Shown: positions 1 through 8,124, counted from the first letter of the stretch. The stretch: DNA of 20,000 nt from Symbiodinium natans (GCA_905221605.1 CAJNDS010002420.1:1-20000), one strand, 5' to 3'. Notes: generated by a model not told the origin, from the letters alone. Numbers and translations: made by a program.

Positions 1-1
1 T

Positions 2-1189
2 CAGGTCCTGCAATCCCATAATCAGGGGTCGCAAGCGCTTTGGCGGAACCTCCGTAAAATGAAAACGGGATTTAGAGAACGAAAATCCAGGCTAAAAAAG
101 GAAGGTCGACCGGTACCATGGGATAAACAGCACGAGGCGTTTGCAGACCACCTCGCCAATGTACAATGGGGTCCCACCACGGTCACGGCAGAAGAAAGAG
201 AACTATTACGGGAGTCACCCTCTTTATACGCGCCCTCGGCTACACCGCCCCCACCCTTCACCCTGATAGAACTTTCCGACGTTATCAAGCAATTACGAAA
301 GGCTAAAGCGCCTGGTCCAGATAACATTCACAATGAGCTGGTGCTACTTCTGGACTACATCGGGGAACAACAGCTATTGGAAATGTTCAACGAATGTTTC
401 AGTAGCGCAACAGTTCCCCAAGAGTGGAAAGAGGCTCTTATCGTTAGTATTTATAAAGGTAAAGGTTCGGATTCTGACCCTGCTAATTATAGGCCAATTT
501 CCTTGCTAAATACTTTCTATAAGATCTACGCGGCATTACTTCAAAAAAGATTGGCCAAAGCGCACGATCATCAGCTTCGGAGCACCCAATTTGGTTTTAG
601 GGCTAATAGATCCACGCAACAACCACTGTTCGTCCTACGCAGATTGCAAGACCTAGCGCTGAAAACAGGCTCTCCCTTTCAGCTGCTATTCCTAGATTGG
701 AGAATGGCGTTCGACAAAGTTGATCATGATTCTATGATCATAGCACTGGAGCGCCTTGGAGTACACCGCCAATATGTCGACATTATTAGAGATCTTTACA
801 CCAACCAGACATTCTATACGCGAGGCCCCTTCGGGGACACCGCCAAGGCTACACCGCACACCGGTATTCGGCAAGGTTGCCCCCTAAGCCCGTATTTATT
901 TATCATGGTTATGACAGTGCTTTTCTCTGATGTAGACCGCAGGCTCCGTATACATGGCACCCCCACTAACTCCTGGTCGGTAGGCAAACCAGTATACGAT
1001 CTAGAATACGCTGATGACACGCTTCTCATTTCGGTTACAAAGCCACAAATGAACGACATACTTAAAGCAATTGAGGTAGAAGCCACCCTATACGGGATGC
1101 TTCTGAACAAAGAAAAACAGTCTCTCTGGAGTACAACGCCGACGCCCCCCAGGTCCTATACTTTGCCGATGGCTCCCCGGTTCCCATAA
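2..1189 (+). CDS. LINE reverse transcriptase, N-terminal and catalytic part (5' partial, frameshifted at its end)
   Basis: RNA-directed DNA polymerase of a non-LTR retrotransposon, which would copy element RNA at a nicked chromosomal target. The frame is open from base 2, so the ATG at 59 is probably internal; residue numbers below count from it. Visible RT blocks: KAPGPDNIH (about 83-91), NYRPISLLN (143-151), QFGFRANRST (about 178), FLDWRMAFDKVDH with first catalytic Asp at 213, IRQGCPLSPYLF (270-281), and LEYADD with the Asp pair at 319-320. The three catalytic aspartates are intact. The last residues before the stop (after about 353, LLNKEK) lose similarity to RTs, and the true continuation lies in another frame from 1117. 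The cause is one missing A in the run at 1113-1117. The copy is therefore probably inactive unless the base is an assembly error. LINE clade not resolved. Confidence 0.88.
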   Translation, partial: QVLQSHNQGSQALWRNLRKMKTGFRERKSRLKKEGRPVPWDKQHEAFADHLANVQWGPTTVTAEERELLRESPSLYAPSATPPPPFTLIELSDVIKQLRKAKAPGPDNIHNELVLLLDYIGEQQLLEMFNECFSSATVPQEWKEALIVSIYKGKGSDSDPANYRPISLLNTFYKIYAALLQKRLAKAHDHQLRSTQFGFRANRSTQQPLFVLRRLQDLALKTGSPFQLLFLDWRMAFDKVDHDSMIIALERLGVHRQYVDIIRDLYTNQTFYTRGPFGDTAKATPHTGIRQGCPLSPYLFIMVMTVLFSDVDRRLRIHGTPTNSWSVGKPVYDLEYADDTLLISVTKPQMNDILKAIEVEATLYGMLLNKEKQSLWSTTPTPPRSYTLPMAPRFP

Positions 1190-1893
1190 CCACTGACACT
1201 AAATATTTAGGCTCTCAGGTTACATGGGACAAGGCCACTAAGCATGCCATAGAAGCTCGTAAAGCCAAGGCGCACATTTCCTACATCAAACTCCAGCATT
1301 TCTGGAGGTCACGCATCAATTCTAGAACTAAAACTAGAATCTTCCATGCCATAGTCTTGCCTACATTACTGTACGGATTGGATACGCTTACTCTGGAAAT
1401 TAAGCACCTAAAGACCATAGATGCATGGTACCACAAATATCTTCGGAGAGCACTAGGAGTCAAGGACTCATATTATTCTCACATCTCGAATCGAAGGGTA
1501 TGGACACTAGCTGGCCGCCCCACGTTACCATCCCAAATTTTGACCTCTGCCCAGTTAAAGCAATTGGCAAACAGCTTGGCTACACCGCCCAACAATCCGG
1601 TGCACCATGTAGTATACTCTCCGGGTTGTAAAGATAGGATCAAATTCACGAAGTCTTCACACAGAGGACATCCCCAAAGATATTGGCTGGAACTCAATAC
1701 CGAGTATGCATTACCGGTGCTTAAAGAATACATAAGGCTAAACCGCATAAACACGGAGGAGCAAAGGCAAGACTTCTTAGACCTCCTTAATAGGGACCCC
1801 CTCTTCCTGTCTTTCCTGGAATCTGTGCCGACGCGCTGCCCCCACTTGTTCAAAAGACACGCCAAAGCACTTGCATGCGCATGGCTGCCATAA
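1117..1893 (+). pseudogene. LINE reverse transcriptase, C-terminal part (continues the RT after a 1-nt frameshift)
   Basis: This frame is open from 1066, but similarity to LINE proteins starts where the upstream frame loses it, at about 1117. It gives the usual post-RT thumb/connection text: EYNADAPQVLYFADGS, then TKYLGSQV, a Lys/Arg-rich helix, TKTRIFHAIVLPTLLYG, and the C-terminal LRRALGV..HISNRRVW and HRGHPQRYW motifs common to LINE ORF2 proteins. The first in-frame ATG is at 1357, but this piece should not be read as a separate gene; it is the C-terminal third of the same polypeptide. The stop at 1891-1893 falls just before the A-run. Codon use matches the upstream part, and no further stop or frameshift is seen. 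That points to a fairly young copy or a single-base assembly error. Confidence 0.82.
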
Positions 1894-1900
1894 AAAAAAA

Positions 1901-2011
1901 GCCTTATTCGGGTAGGAACGTTTGCGTAGTCGGGATTGGAGGAGCCGATGGAGAATCTCGGCTGAGTTTCTTAAGCTCCGAGCCCGAGACTCAAAGGAAT
2001 GCCGGGCATAG
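1901..2011. other. Spacer between LINE tail and telomeric repeats
   Basis: About 110 bases of non-telomeric sequence (GCCTTATTCGGGTAGGAACG onward) separate the LINE poly(A) from the first TTTAGGG unit. It may be LINE 3' UTR or pre-insertion sequence. A loosely similar string follows an A-run at 7685-7710. No reading frame of note. Confidence 0.5.
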
Positions 2012-2108
2012 TTTAGGGTTTAGGGTTTAGGGTTTAGGGTTTAGGGTTTAGGGTTTAGGGTTTAGGGTTTAGGGTGTAGGGTGTAGGGGTCAGGGTCTAG
2101 GGCTCGGG
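2012..2108 (+). repeat. Interstitial telomeric block, TTTAGGG orientation
   Basis: Bases 2012-2074 are nine perfect TTTAGGG units. The block then decays into TGTAGGG, TCAGGG and CTAGGG variants up to about 2108. The G-rich strand reads left to right, as at a right-hand chromosome end. Confidence 0.95.
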
Positions 2109-2173
2109 TATGCAAAGTTTAGGGCCGCTCTCCTCGAGTTTCTTGCTATTGGTGGAGTTTGCATTCCTGCTCT

Positions 2174-2305
2174 TCCCAACCCTGAACCCTGAACCCTGAA
2201 CCCTGAACCCTGAGCCCTGAACCCTAAACCCTAAACCCTAAACCCTAAACCCTAAACCCCGAACCCTGAACCCTAAACTCTAAACCCTATAAATCCTAAA
2301 CCTCA
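2174..2305 (-). repeat. Interstitial telomeric block, CCCTAAA/CCCTGAA orientation
   Basis: It begins with CCCTGAA variants (TTCAGGG on the other strand) and becomes CCCTAAA from about 2220, decaying by 2305. It lies head-to-head with the preceding TTTAGGG block across a ~65-base spacer. Confidence 0.92.
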
Positions 2306-2320
2306 AGACCGCCGACCCAA

Positions 2321-2485
2321 ATGTTCCAAGGCCCAGTCAAGGTTTCAGTCGCCCACGCAGACCCTCAAAACCCTACACCCCAAAGCCTAAACCCTAAATC
2401 CTAAACCCTAAACCCGAAAAGAACCCTTTCAACAGCCATGTTCCAAGGCCCAGGCAAGGTTTGAGTGGCCCACGAAGACCACGCC
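2321..2485. repeat. 117-bp direct duplication containing a telomere-like tract
   Basis: Bases 2321-2362 (beginning ATGTTCCAAGGCCCAG) recur at 2438-2479 with only a few mismatches. The repeat distance of 117 bases includes a CCCTAAA-like stretch at about 2367-2432. This shows that spacer and telomeric tract were duplicated together. Confidence 0.8.
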
Positions 2486-2550
2486 ATCCGTGGGTGTGTC
2501 CCCACCCTTGACGGCGTAGGGCGGGAGAGGATCGCCCTTGTTCCTGAGCT

Positions 2551-2617
2551 GGGGTTTAGGGTTTAGGGTTTAGGTTTTAGGGGGTTTAGGGCCTGTTTAG
2601 GGTTTAGGGTTTAGGGT
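2551..2617 (+). repeat. Interstitial telomeric block, TTTAGGG orientation
   Basis: TTTAGGG units with two irregular ones (TTTTAGGGGG, and an interruption GCCTG). About 150 bases of unremarkable sequence follow to 2769. Confidence 0.88.
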
Positions 2618-2769
2618 AGAGGGGGTCCAGGAAGTGGAGGTCACGTATGTATCTGCCCGACGTACCCCGAAAAAGTTGGGTCATATGGGATTCTCGATTG
2701 TCCCTGGAGTGCATAGACTTGGGAAGTCACAATACACTTGATGCTGTAAGGTGGCACGTGGTTTTTCAA

Positions 2770-3015
2770 AACCCCAGACCCTCTAAACCCTAAGCTTTGC
2801 CTAGAGAAGCCCTAACTCCCAAAACCCTGTAGACAGCACAAACCCTATAAGCCCTACGCTTTAACCCCTCTAACCCCCACAAACCCTTAAAGCCTATTAA
2901 CCTCACAGACCCTTTGAACCCTATGAACCCTGGAAACCCTAAACAAACACCCGAACCTTATAAACCATACAAACCCTACAAACCCCCCATGAACTTCAAG
3001 CCCTATAAACCCCCG
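2770..3015 (-). repeat. Degenerate CCCTAAA-like stretch
   Basis: Nearly every 7-12 bases carries AACCC or CCCTA, with frequent substitutions and insertions (CCCTATAAG, CCCTACAAA, CCCTTTGAA). It reads as an old, heavily mutated telomeric or telomere-associated tract. No coding frame is credible. Confidence 0.75.
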
Positions 3016-3032
3016 CGCGCGCTTGCTTGCTT

Positions 3033-3092
3033 CGGGTTGAGGGTTGAGGGTTTACGGATTGATAAGGGATTTTGGGTTTAGGGTTTATAGGC
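3033..3092 (+). repeat. Short degenerate TTGAGGG/TTTAGGG block
   Basis: GGGTTGAGGGTTGAGGG followed by mixed units and GGGTTTAGGG. It faces the preceding C-rich stretch across about 20 bases. Confidence 0.7.
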
Positions 3093-3381
3093 CCACGGGT
3101 AAACCCCAAAACCCGGAGACCCTCAAAGCGCCCAAGTGTCAGTGGCACCCACTTGTAGGCTGATGGGCAGGTCAAGATTTCGGCGCTGTATGAGTGAGAT
3201 TGGTGATGGGCACGGAAGTTCCACATCTTCCCATCCTTTCACAGGGCTTTTGTTGGGGGGGCTCGGACATCTTCCACTTCGGAAAGATGTTGGGCCGCGA
3301 TATGGAGCCCCAGCTCATACTAAGTACGGGGCGGCGGTTGGGGGGGAAATGGTAGCAGGAGGAGACTAAAGTTCCACTTAA
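3093..3381. other. Non-telomeric spacer
   Basis: About 290 bases of mixed sequence. The 77-codon frame at 3136-3369 shows no recognisable domain. A small bulged hairpin (ACATCTTCC ... GGAAAGATGT) lies near 3268-3291. I see no gene here. Confidence 0.5.
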
Positions 3382-3492
3382 TTAGGGTTTAGGGTTTAGG
3401 GTTTAGGGTTTAGGGTTTAGGGTTTAGGGTTTAGGGCTTAGGGTTTAGGGTTTAGGGTCTAGGGTTTAGGGTTTAGGGTTTAGGGTTTAGGG
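3382..3492 (+). repeat. Interstitial telomeric block, TTTAGGG orientation
   Basis: About 15-16 units, nearly all perfect TTTAGGG; single variants CTTAGGG and TCTAGGG interrupt it. Confidence 0.95.
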
Positions 3493-3616
3493 AACTGGCA
3501 CAGTCTGACAGTTATCGACAATCTTCCTGCCACCGGCTGAGAAACAATTTTATCTCGGACCTGGCCAGAGCCCCCCCCACCTTCAACTGTCAAGCACACT
3601 CGAGAAAGTCCATGCG

Positions 3617-3769
3617 CCCTAACCCTAAACCTAAACCCTAAACCCTATAAAGCCACCCTAAACCCTGTAAATCCTGAACCCTAAACCCTAAACCCTGAAC
3701 CCTCAACCCTAAACCCTGAACCCTAAACCCTAAAAGTCCTAAACCCTCAACCCTAAACCCTGAACCCTA
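3617..3769 (-). repeat. Interstitial telomeric block, CCCTAAA with CCCTGAA/CCCTCAA variants
   Basis: Mixed CCCTAAA, CCCTGAA and CCCTCAA units with short insertions (TATAAAGCCA, AAAAGT). Moderately degenerate. Confidence 0.9.
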
Positions 3770-3892
3770 GCTCCCAGACGTGGCCTAGGTAGTTGCCCCA
3801 TATGGAGATGAGCTCTAGGACCCACATGCTCCCCAAACCCTACACCCCAAAGAGACAGCAACTCCGCCACAAAAGCTGCGACACTACCCCCC

Positions 3893-3996
3893 TAACCCCG
3901 CCGGGTTTAGGATTTAGGGCTTAGGGTTTGGGGCTCTAAACCCCTAACCCCCCCCGGGTTTAGGATTTAGGGCTTAGGGTTTAGGGTTCTAAACCC
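3893..3996. repeat. Tandemly duplicated telomeric hairpin
   Basis: A roughly 50-55 base unit occurs twice. It consists of CCGGGTTTAGGATTTAGGG, a few more G-rich units, then CTCTAAACCCCTAACCCC or TTCTAAACCC. Each unit joins G-rich and C-rich telomeric DNA with almost no spacer, so each can fold on itself. Confidence 0.8.
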
Positions 3997-4079
3997 AGTT
4001 GCAGTTTCCTTGAGGTTGATCTTCCCCACTTCGCCATTCAGACGGCCCACCTGATGTCATTCACCATGCCCAAAGGCCC

Positions 4080-4246
4080 AAAGACCCAAAGCGAAGACCA
4101 ACAACCCAAAACCCTTAACCCTAAACCCACAAGCCCCAAAAGGGCCCAACACTCTCGCTAAACCCAAAACTCCAGGATCCCAAACCCGACGACCCCCGAG
4201 TGGCAAAGGGACCTCATCCCTAAACCCTAAACCCGAAACCCGGGTT
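4080..4246 (-). repeat. Sparse CCCTAAA/CCCAAAA-like stretch
   Basis: Scattered AACCC units with a short ordered run CCCTAAACCCTAAACCC near 4218-4235. Mostly degenerate. Confidence 0.6.
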
Positions 4247-4253
4247 AAACTGA

Positions 4254-4616
4254 TCACGCGGTTTCGGGTTTGGGGTCGCAAGCACGTGGCCAGAACTGCG
4301 TGCGGACCTGCGTGGATTGCAAAGATCGAAGAAGAAACCCAATCCGAAACCCACAAGCATAGCAGAATTGGACCTTTTTATGGAGGAAGCGAGAATGAAC
4401 TCGGACCGAGCGAGAGATGAATTCGACTCGTGGGATTACGACGACCTTCATTTCGAAGACATTTGCAAGAATAGCAATAGTAAGAACAATAGTCATGGCA
4501 GTAAACGTAACAGTAGTACTAACAATAAGAATGCCAATGCCAATAATAATAAAAGTGATAACAATCGCAAGAATACGAACAATAACAACAGTAACCACAA
4601 CAGGCAGTCCCGCTAG
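4254..4616 (+). CDS. Asn/Ser/Lys-rich short reading frame, doubtful gene or exon
   Basis: I do not recognise this protein. The frame is open from 4254, just after a stop at 4251. The first in-frame ATG is at 4380, giving 78 codons to the stop at 4614-4616; starts further up would need TTG or an upstream exon. The part around 4380-4460 is acidic and non-repetitive (MEEARMNSDRARDEFDSWDYDD, given only in part), unlike the low-complexity frames around it. From about 4465 the protein turns into an Asn/Ser/Lys-rich tail encoded by an imperfect AAY/AGY trinucleotide repeat. It could be an exon or a chance frame through a microsatellite. No promoter, splice leader or domain supports expression. Confidence 0.25.
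   Translation, partial: SRGFGFGVASTWPELRADLRGLQRSKKKPNPKPTSIAELDLFMEEARMNSDRARDEFDSWDYDDLHFEDICKNSNSKNNSHGSKRNSSTNNKNANANNNKSDNNRKNTNNNNSNHNRQSR
4465..4606. repeat. Imperfect AAY/AGY trinucleotide tract
   Basis: About 47 triplets dominated by AAT, AAC, AGT and AAG in one register. The interruptions keep the triplet register, so the tract is either coding low-complexity or a decayed trinucleotide microsatellite. Confidence 0.7.
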
Positions 4617-4735
4617 AAAGGAGCCTTATATGACCCACTCGTCGTTTTTTTCGCATGCAACATAGACATAGCCCTAAAGCCTCATATAGCTCAAAAACAG
4701 AAGAGCCCAGTAGAGCCCAAGGGAAACAGAGGCTT

Positions 4736-4755
4736 TGGGGTTTAGGGTTTAGGGT
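4736..4755 (+). repeat. Short TTTAGGG block
   Basis: Two to three TTTAGGG units after GCTTTGGGG. The preceding 4617-4735 shows nothing recognisable. Confidence 0.75.
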
Positions 4756-4927
4756 ATAGCCTATGGCAGAAACTGAAGCAAAGGCGCATAGACCATGCCG
4801 TCAAGGGCATAAGTTCCCACAGCCAAGGCGTGCTCCGGTAAGGCATCCCCGCGCGAGATCTGAATCCAGGAAGGCGCCGTCATGGTGGGCACGAGAACCA
4901 AGGGTCTTAGGTCAAATGGCTGAAGGA

Positions 4928-4972
4928 ACCCTAAACCCTAAACCCTAAACCCTGAACCCTGAACCCTATACC
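4928..4972 (-). repeat. Short CCCTAAA/CCCTGAA block
   Basis: Four CCCTAAA units followed by two CCCTGAA units, then TATACCCGG. Confidence 0.88.
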
Positions 4973-6070
4973 CGGACTCCGAAAAGCTCGAGAGCCACCC
5001 CTGGCAACCCGTTAAAACCCCTTTGCCACAGAGCAGGTCAGTAAGGGGGACATGTTGCTGTTTTGGCAATTTGGGGGACCAAGGAGGCGTTGTTTGGTGC
5101 GACTTGATGGTCCTGACGACCCTCTGCAGAAGAAAGGTTGAGTCACAACATGGCTGCGGCAACAGCGCTGTTTGAGACCGCGTCGGCAGGAAGCATCGCT
5201 GCTTAAAAACGCATCGGCTTCAGAAAACGAGGGTGGATCTATCGCATTGAGGGGAAGAAGGAAGGACCCCAAGAAGGGAGCCTTACTCTAATTCCCCTAT
5301 AAAAGCCCAATATATGCACAAATAAATATATATATATATATACCTTATATGGTCCCTATGTACCAAAGTAACCTCCAAATAACCCCTAAATCACCCCTTC
5401 CTCCTTTAGTCCCTTGATTGTAGTCACAAAACCAACTGAGCCCCAAGCCAACTAAAGCCTCCCTCGTCAGGCTTAAACCCAGAACCCTAAACACAACAAA
5501 CATATAACCCCAAAACTTTCCGGAACCCGTGACGACTTACAACAAAGGCAACCAGGCAACCCTCGGCCGAGGACGGGCGCATGGCGTCAACATTGCTACT
5601 ATTTGCTTAAGAACCCACAAAAAACTATGAACTCATCATCTCTATATTGCCCTTATAAGGAAGAATATTGTTATCTCTCTGGGGGGTTCTGAAGCAATTC
5701 GTAGATTGAGAAGCAAGCCAAAGAAGAGCAACAAACATTTTGCCCTGGCCGTATTTCACGCGTCCTCAATGTGTTTCCAGCCACCTCACCCATGCGGCAT
5801 GCTCCTGCGTGCCATTGAGAGGCATGTAGCACAAATCCGAAGTCTCGCGGCATCATGAGCTACTTTACCTGCAATTTCGGGGGTATGTTGCGGGGTATGT
5901 TTCGGGGGTATGTTTCGGGGGTATGTTTCGGGGTATGTTACGGGGTACGTTTCGCGGGAGTGCAACCCGTGTGCCCTTCTTAAACCTGAGCCATCCCAAA
6001 AAAAGGCAAACCCATATGAGTCCTCGAAGATCCTAGACGGGTCTTGGGATGAGGGTGCCTTGCTAGGGAT
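4973..6070. other. 1.1-kb mostly non-telomeric stretch without a supported gene
   Basis: The longest stretch in the left half with few telomeric units. Short frames on the minus strand (5012-5272, 5671-5856) have no recognisable domain and no repeat support; I treat them as chance. The stretch contains an (AT)n microsatellite (about 5325-5342) and a GGGGTATGTTTC minisatellite (5877-5960). It also carries a 17-base string CTACTATTTGCTTAAGA (5596-5612) that recurs at 7659-7675. Confidence 0.55.
5877..5960 (+). repeat. Minisatellite of ~15-17 bp, GGGGTATGTTTC type
   Basis: Five to six tandem units of GGGGTATGTTKCG(GG), the last ones diverged (GGGGTACGTTTCGCGGG). The 70-codon frame starting at 5910 runs through this repeat and is not a credible gene. 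Confidence 0.85.
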
Positions 6071-6106
6071 TACCCTAAACCCCCGAAAGTTGGAACATGG
6101 TTCCGT

Positions 6107-6187
6107 AAACCCTAAACCCTAAACCCTAAACCCTAAACCCTAAACCCTAAACCCTAAACCCTAAACCCTAAACCCTAAACCCTAAAC
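6107..6187 (-). repeat. Pure CCCTAAA tract flanked by a 14-bp inverted repeat
   Basis: About eleven perfect CCCTAAA units. GAAAGTTGGAACAT at 6085-6098 is matched in reverse complement by ATGTTCCAACTTTC at 6251-6264, so the tract lies between inverted flanks. Confidence 0.93.
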
Positions 6188-6305
6188 GGTTTATGGATGA
6201 CTAAAGAGCTCGGCTTCCCTTTTGTATACCTTTGGGGTACGGGGATAAGGATGTTCCAACTTTCTGGAGTTTACTGTGTTGTAGAGGGTATATGATCCCA
6301 ATTTG

Positions 6306-6388
6306 CCTAAACCCTAAACCCTAAACCCTAAGCCCTAAACCCTAAACCCCAAAGCCCAAACCCTGAACCCTAAACCCTAAAACCAAAA
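6306..6388 (-). repeat. CCCTAAA block with variants
   Basis: CCCTAAA units with CCCTAAG, CCCCAAA and CCCTGAA variants. Confidence 0.9.
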
Positions 6389-6746
6389 CACTGGGGTTCA
6401 TCTGGTCCCCACCCCTATGTCCCCAAGATTTCAAGACTCCAAAGCCATTTTAGGGTTTAGGGCTGGGGTTGAGTGTTTAAGCGCAAGGTATCTTAGGATA
6501 GAGTTAGGACGCACTCTCCCCCCCTGCAACAAAAAATACCGGAAAGTCGGGCCTGTTGCCCCCCAAGCCCTCCCAACCCTAGCCCTCAGAATTCATTTTC
6601 CTCCCCACAAAACCAGGGTCCTTGAAGACAAAGCCATTCTGTGCAACCACTTGCTCGGATAGCAAGGGTGCCTGGCCGGAGGCGTGGGCTGGAGGGCTTG
6701 GACTTGAGAATGATGAGGTGATTGGGATCTTCGGGCCTTTTTGAGG
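6389..6746. other. Non-telomeric spacer
   Basis: About 360 bases. An 81-codon frame (6417-6662) runs through it without any recognisable domain. Isolated TTTAGGG or AACCCTAGCCCT fragments occur. No gene supported. Confidence 0.5.
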
Positions 6747-6822
6747 TAGGGTTCAGGGTTCAGGGTTCAGGGTTCAGGGTTTAGGGTTTGGGGTTTGGCG
6801 TTTGGGGTTTGGGGTTTAGGGG
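6747..6822 (+). repeat. TTCAGGG then TTTGGGG variant telomere-like block
   Basis: Four TTCAGGG units, one TTTAGGG, then TTTGGGG and TTTGGCG units. The variants are ordered in runs, as expected if each variant was amplified locally. Confidence 0.88.
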
Positions 6823-6994
6823 TGAATGTCCCCCTGAAGTTGCTGAGTCCCCGAGCCTTAAGCCCCGTATGCGAAAGGTGAGGGGATCCCGATGCCCTAG
6901 CGACACCAGAATCCCAAAAAGACACTCCGGCACAGATTGAATTCATACGGAGCAGGGTTTCTATTCCTCGTATCCCCAAAAGGCCAACAAATAT

Positions 6995-7042
6995 ATACAC
7001 TCACCAATATTAAAACAGGAACCTTACATACACTCACCAATA
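6995..7042. repeat. 15-bp direct repeat ATACACTCACCAATA
   Basis: Identical copies at 6995-7009 and 7028-7042, offset 33 bases, immediately before a CCCTAAA tract. Confidence 0.7.
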
Positions 7043-7049
7043 ACAGTGA

Positions 7050-7081
7050 CCCTAAACCCTAAACCCTAAACCCTAAACCCT
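7050..7081 (-). repeat. Short pure CCCTAAA tract
   Basis: Four perfect units between GTGA and TTCATATACACT. Confidence 0.92.
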
Positions 7082-7182
7082 TCATATACACTGTCCTGAA
7101 AGGGTTTAAGGGGGGTATGCAACCCAAGGTTCCCTAATACTCCCCACTAACTAGTCCCTAAGGCTCCCCCTGAGATTCCCTA

Positions 7183-7297
7183 AGGTTTAGGGTTTAGGGT
7201 TTAGGGTTTAGGGTTTAGGGTTTAGGGTTTAGGGTTTAGGATCTAGGGTTTAGGGTTTAGGGTTTAGGGTTTAGGGTTTAGTTTAGGGTTTAGGGTT
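7183..7297 (+). repeat. TTTAGGG tract
   Basis: About 16 units, nearly perfect, with one GATCTAGGG variant and one unit shortened to TTTAG. Confidence 0.95.
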
Positions 7298-7479
7298 GTT
7301 CCCCAGGTACCTACCCCCCACGAACCCCCTTGTTCGATTACTGTTAATTGCCATGAGTCATGGCTACTGTACTATTCCATTGTTATGGCGATGTTTACTG
7401 TGCATTTATGTTCAAATTCGAGGAAACATTACAGGCCTCACCTGATGTCTTGACATGTCTTGCTGGTAAGTACTAAACG

Positions 7480-7568
7480 CCTTAAACCCTAAACCTTACA
7501 CCTTAAACCCTAAACCTTAAACCCTAAACCTTGAACCCTGAACCCTAAACCCTAAAGAACCCTGAACT
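7480..7568 (-). repeat. CCTTAAA/CCCTAAA block
   Basis: Alternating CCTTAAA-type and CCCTAAA units ending in CCCTGAA units. Confidence 0.85.
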
Positions 7569-7716
7569 CACATGCCTGTGTCCAGCGCCAATGGGGTCCG
7601 AAGTTCGCTTGGCGCCAGAGCCAAACGCCTTTGAACGCGACTGTCAGCTCTACTAACTCTACTATTTGCTTAAGACCCCCTCCCCCCCAAAAAAAGTCTT
7701 TATCAGGGTAGAAAGA

Positions 7717-7945
7717 CCCTAAACCCTAAACCCTGAACCCTAAACCCTAAACCCTGCATCCTCTTTTGTGTTTGGAGAGGATGGGTGAGGGCTAAGAGCC
7801 GAGCATGCAGCAAATAGCCCTAAACCCTAAACCCTAAACCCCGAACCCCAAACTACCAGAGACCAGGACCCCAAATGAGCTCGAATGACCCTAAACCCGA
7901 AACCCTAAACCCTAAGCCCTCAACCCTCAACCCTCAACCCTCAAC
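7717..7945 (-). repeat. Three CCCTAAA-type blocks with short spacers
   Basis: Blocks at 7717-7757 (CCCTAAA with one CCCTGAA), 7818-7853 (CCCTAAA turning to CCCCGAA/CCCCAAA) and 7889-7945. The last ends in four CCCTCAA units (TTGAGGG on the other strand). Spacers of 35-60 bases show nothing recognisable. Confidence 0.88.
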
Positions 7946-8124
7946 CACACTTATCACATGCGACTGACGTCGGTGGATTCAGCAAACTGAGGCTCCCTCC
8001 TGGAGCCGGGTTCTCTGCTGACACCACGGGCTGATCCTGTCGCAGTTTCAGGATGTTTGCCCTCCTTCAGCTAATCCCCTAAACCCCACGTTGCCAAACC
8101 GTGAAACAGGTAATTCCTACTACC

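Larger units (their letters stand above)
1..1902 (+). mobile_element. Non-LTR (LINE-type) retrotransposon, 3' part
   Basis: The sequence holds the reverse transcriptase and C-terminal region of a LINE. It is already open at base 2, so the 5' part, where an endonuclease domain would be expected, lies off the left edge. The coding part ends at the TAA at 1891-1893, which opens a run of nine A (1892-1900). That run is consistent with a short poly(A) 3' tail, although GCCTTATTCGGGTAGG follows directly and could be 3' UTR. The element points toward the first TTTAGGG block, which starts at 2012, about 110 bases downstream. I did not find target-site duplications, because the 5' end is not visible. 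The exact 3' boundary is uncertain by about 100 bases. Confidence 0.85.

Noticed and set aside
814-1110. Minus-strand frames within the RT (22-327, 692-874, 814-1110, 1479-1865)
   Set aside because: Shadows of the plus-strand reverse transcriptase; no independent support.
1357-1893. Independent gene starting at the ATG at 1357
   Set aside because: The same frame carries LINE-like sequence upstream of this ATG back to about 1117, so it is the tail of the frameshifted RT.
5012-5856. Minus-strand frames of 61-86 codons as small genes
   Set aside because: No recognisable domain, ordinary length for chance frames in this base composition, and no supporting signals.
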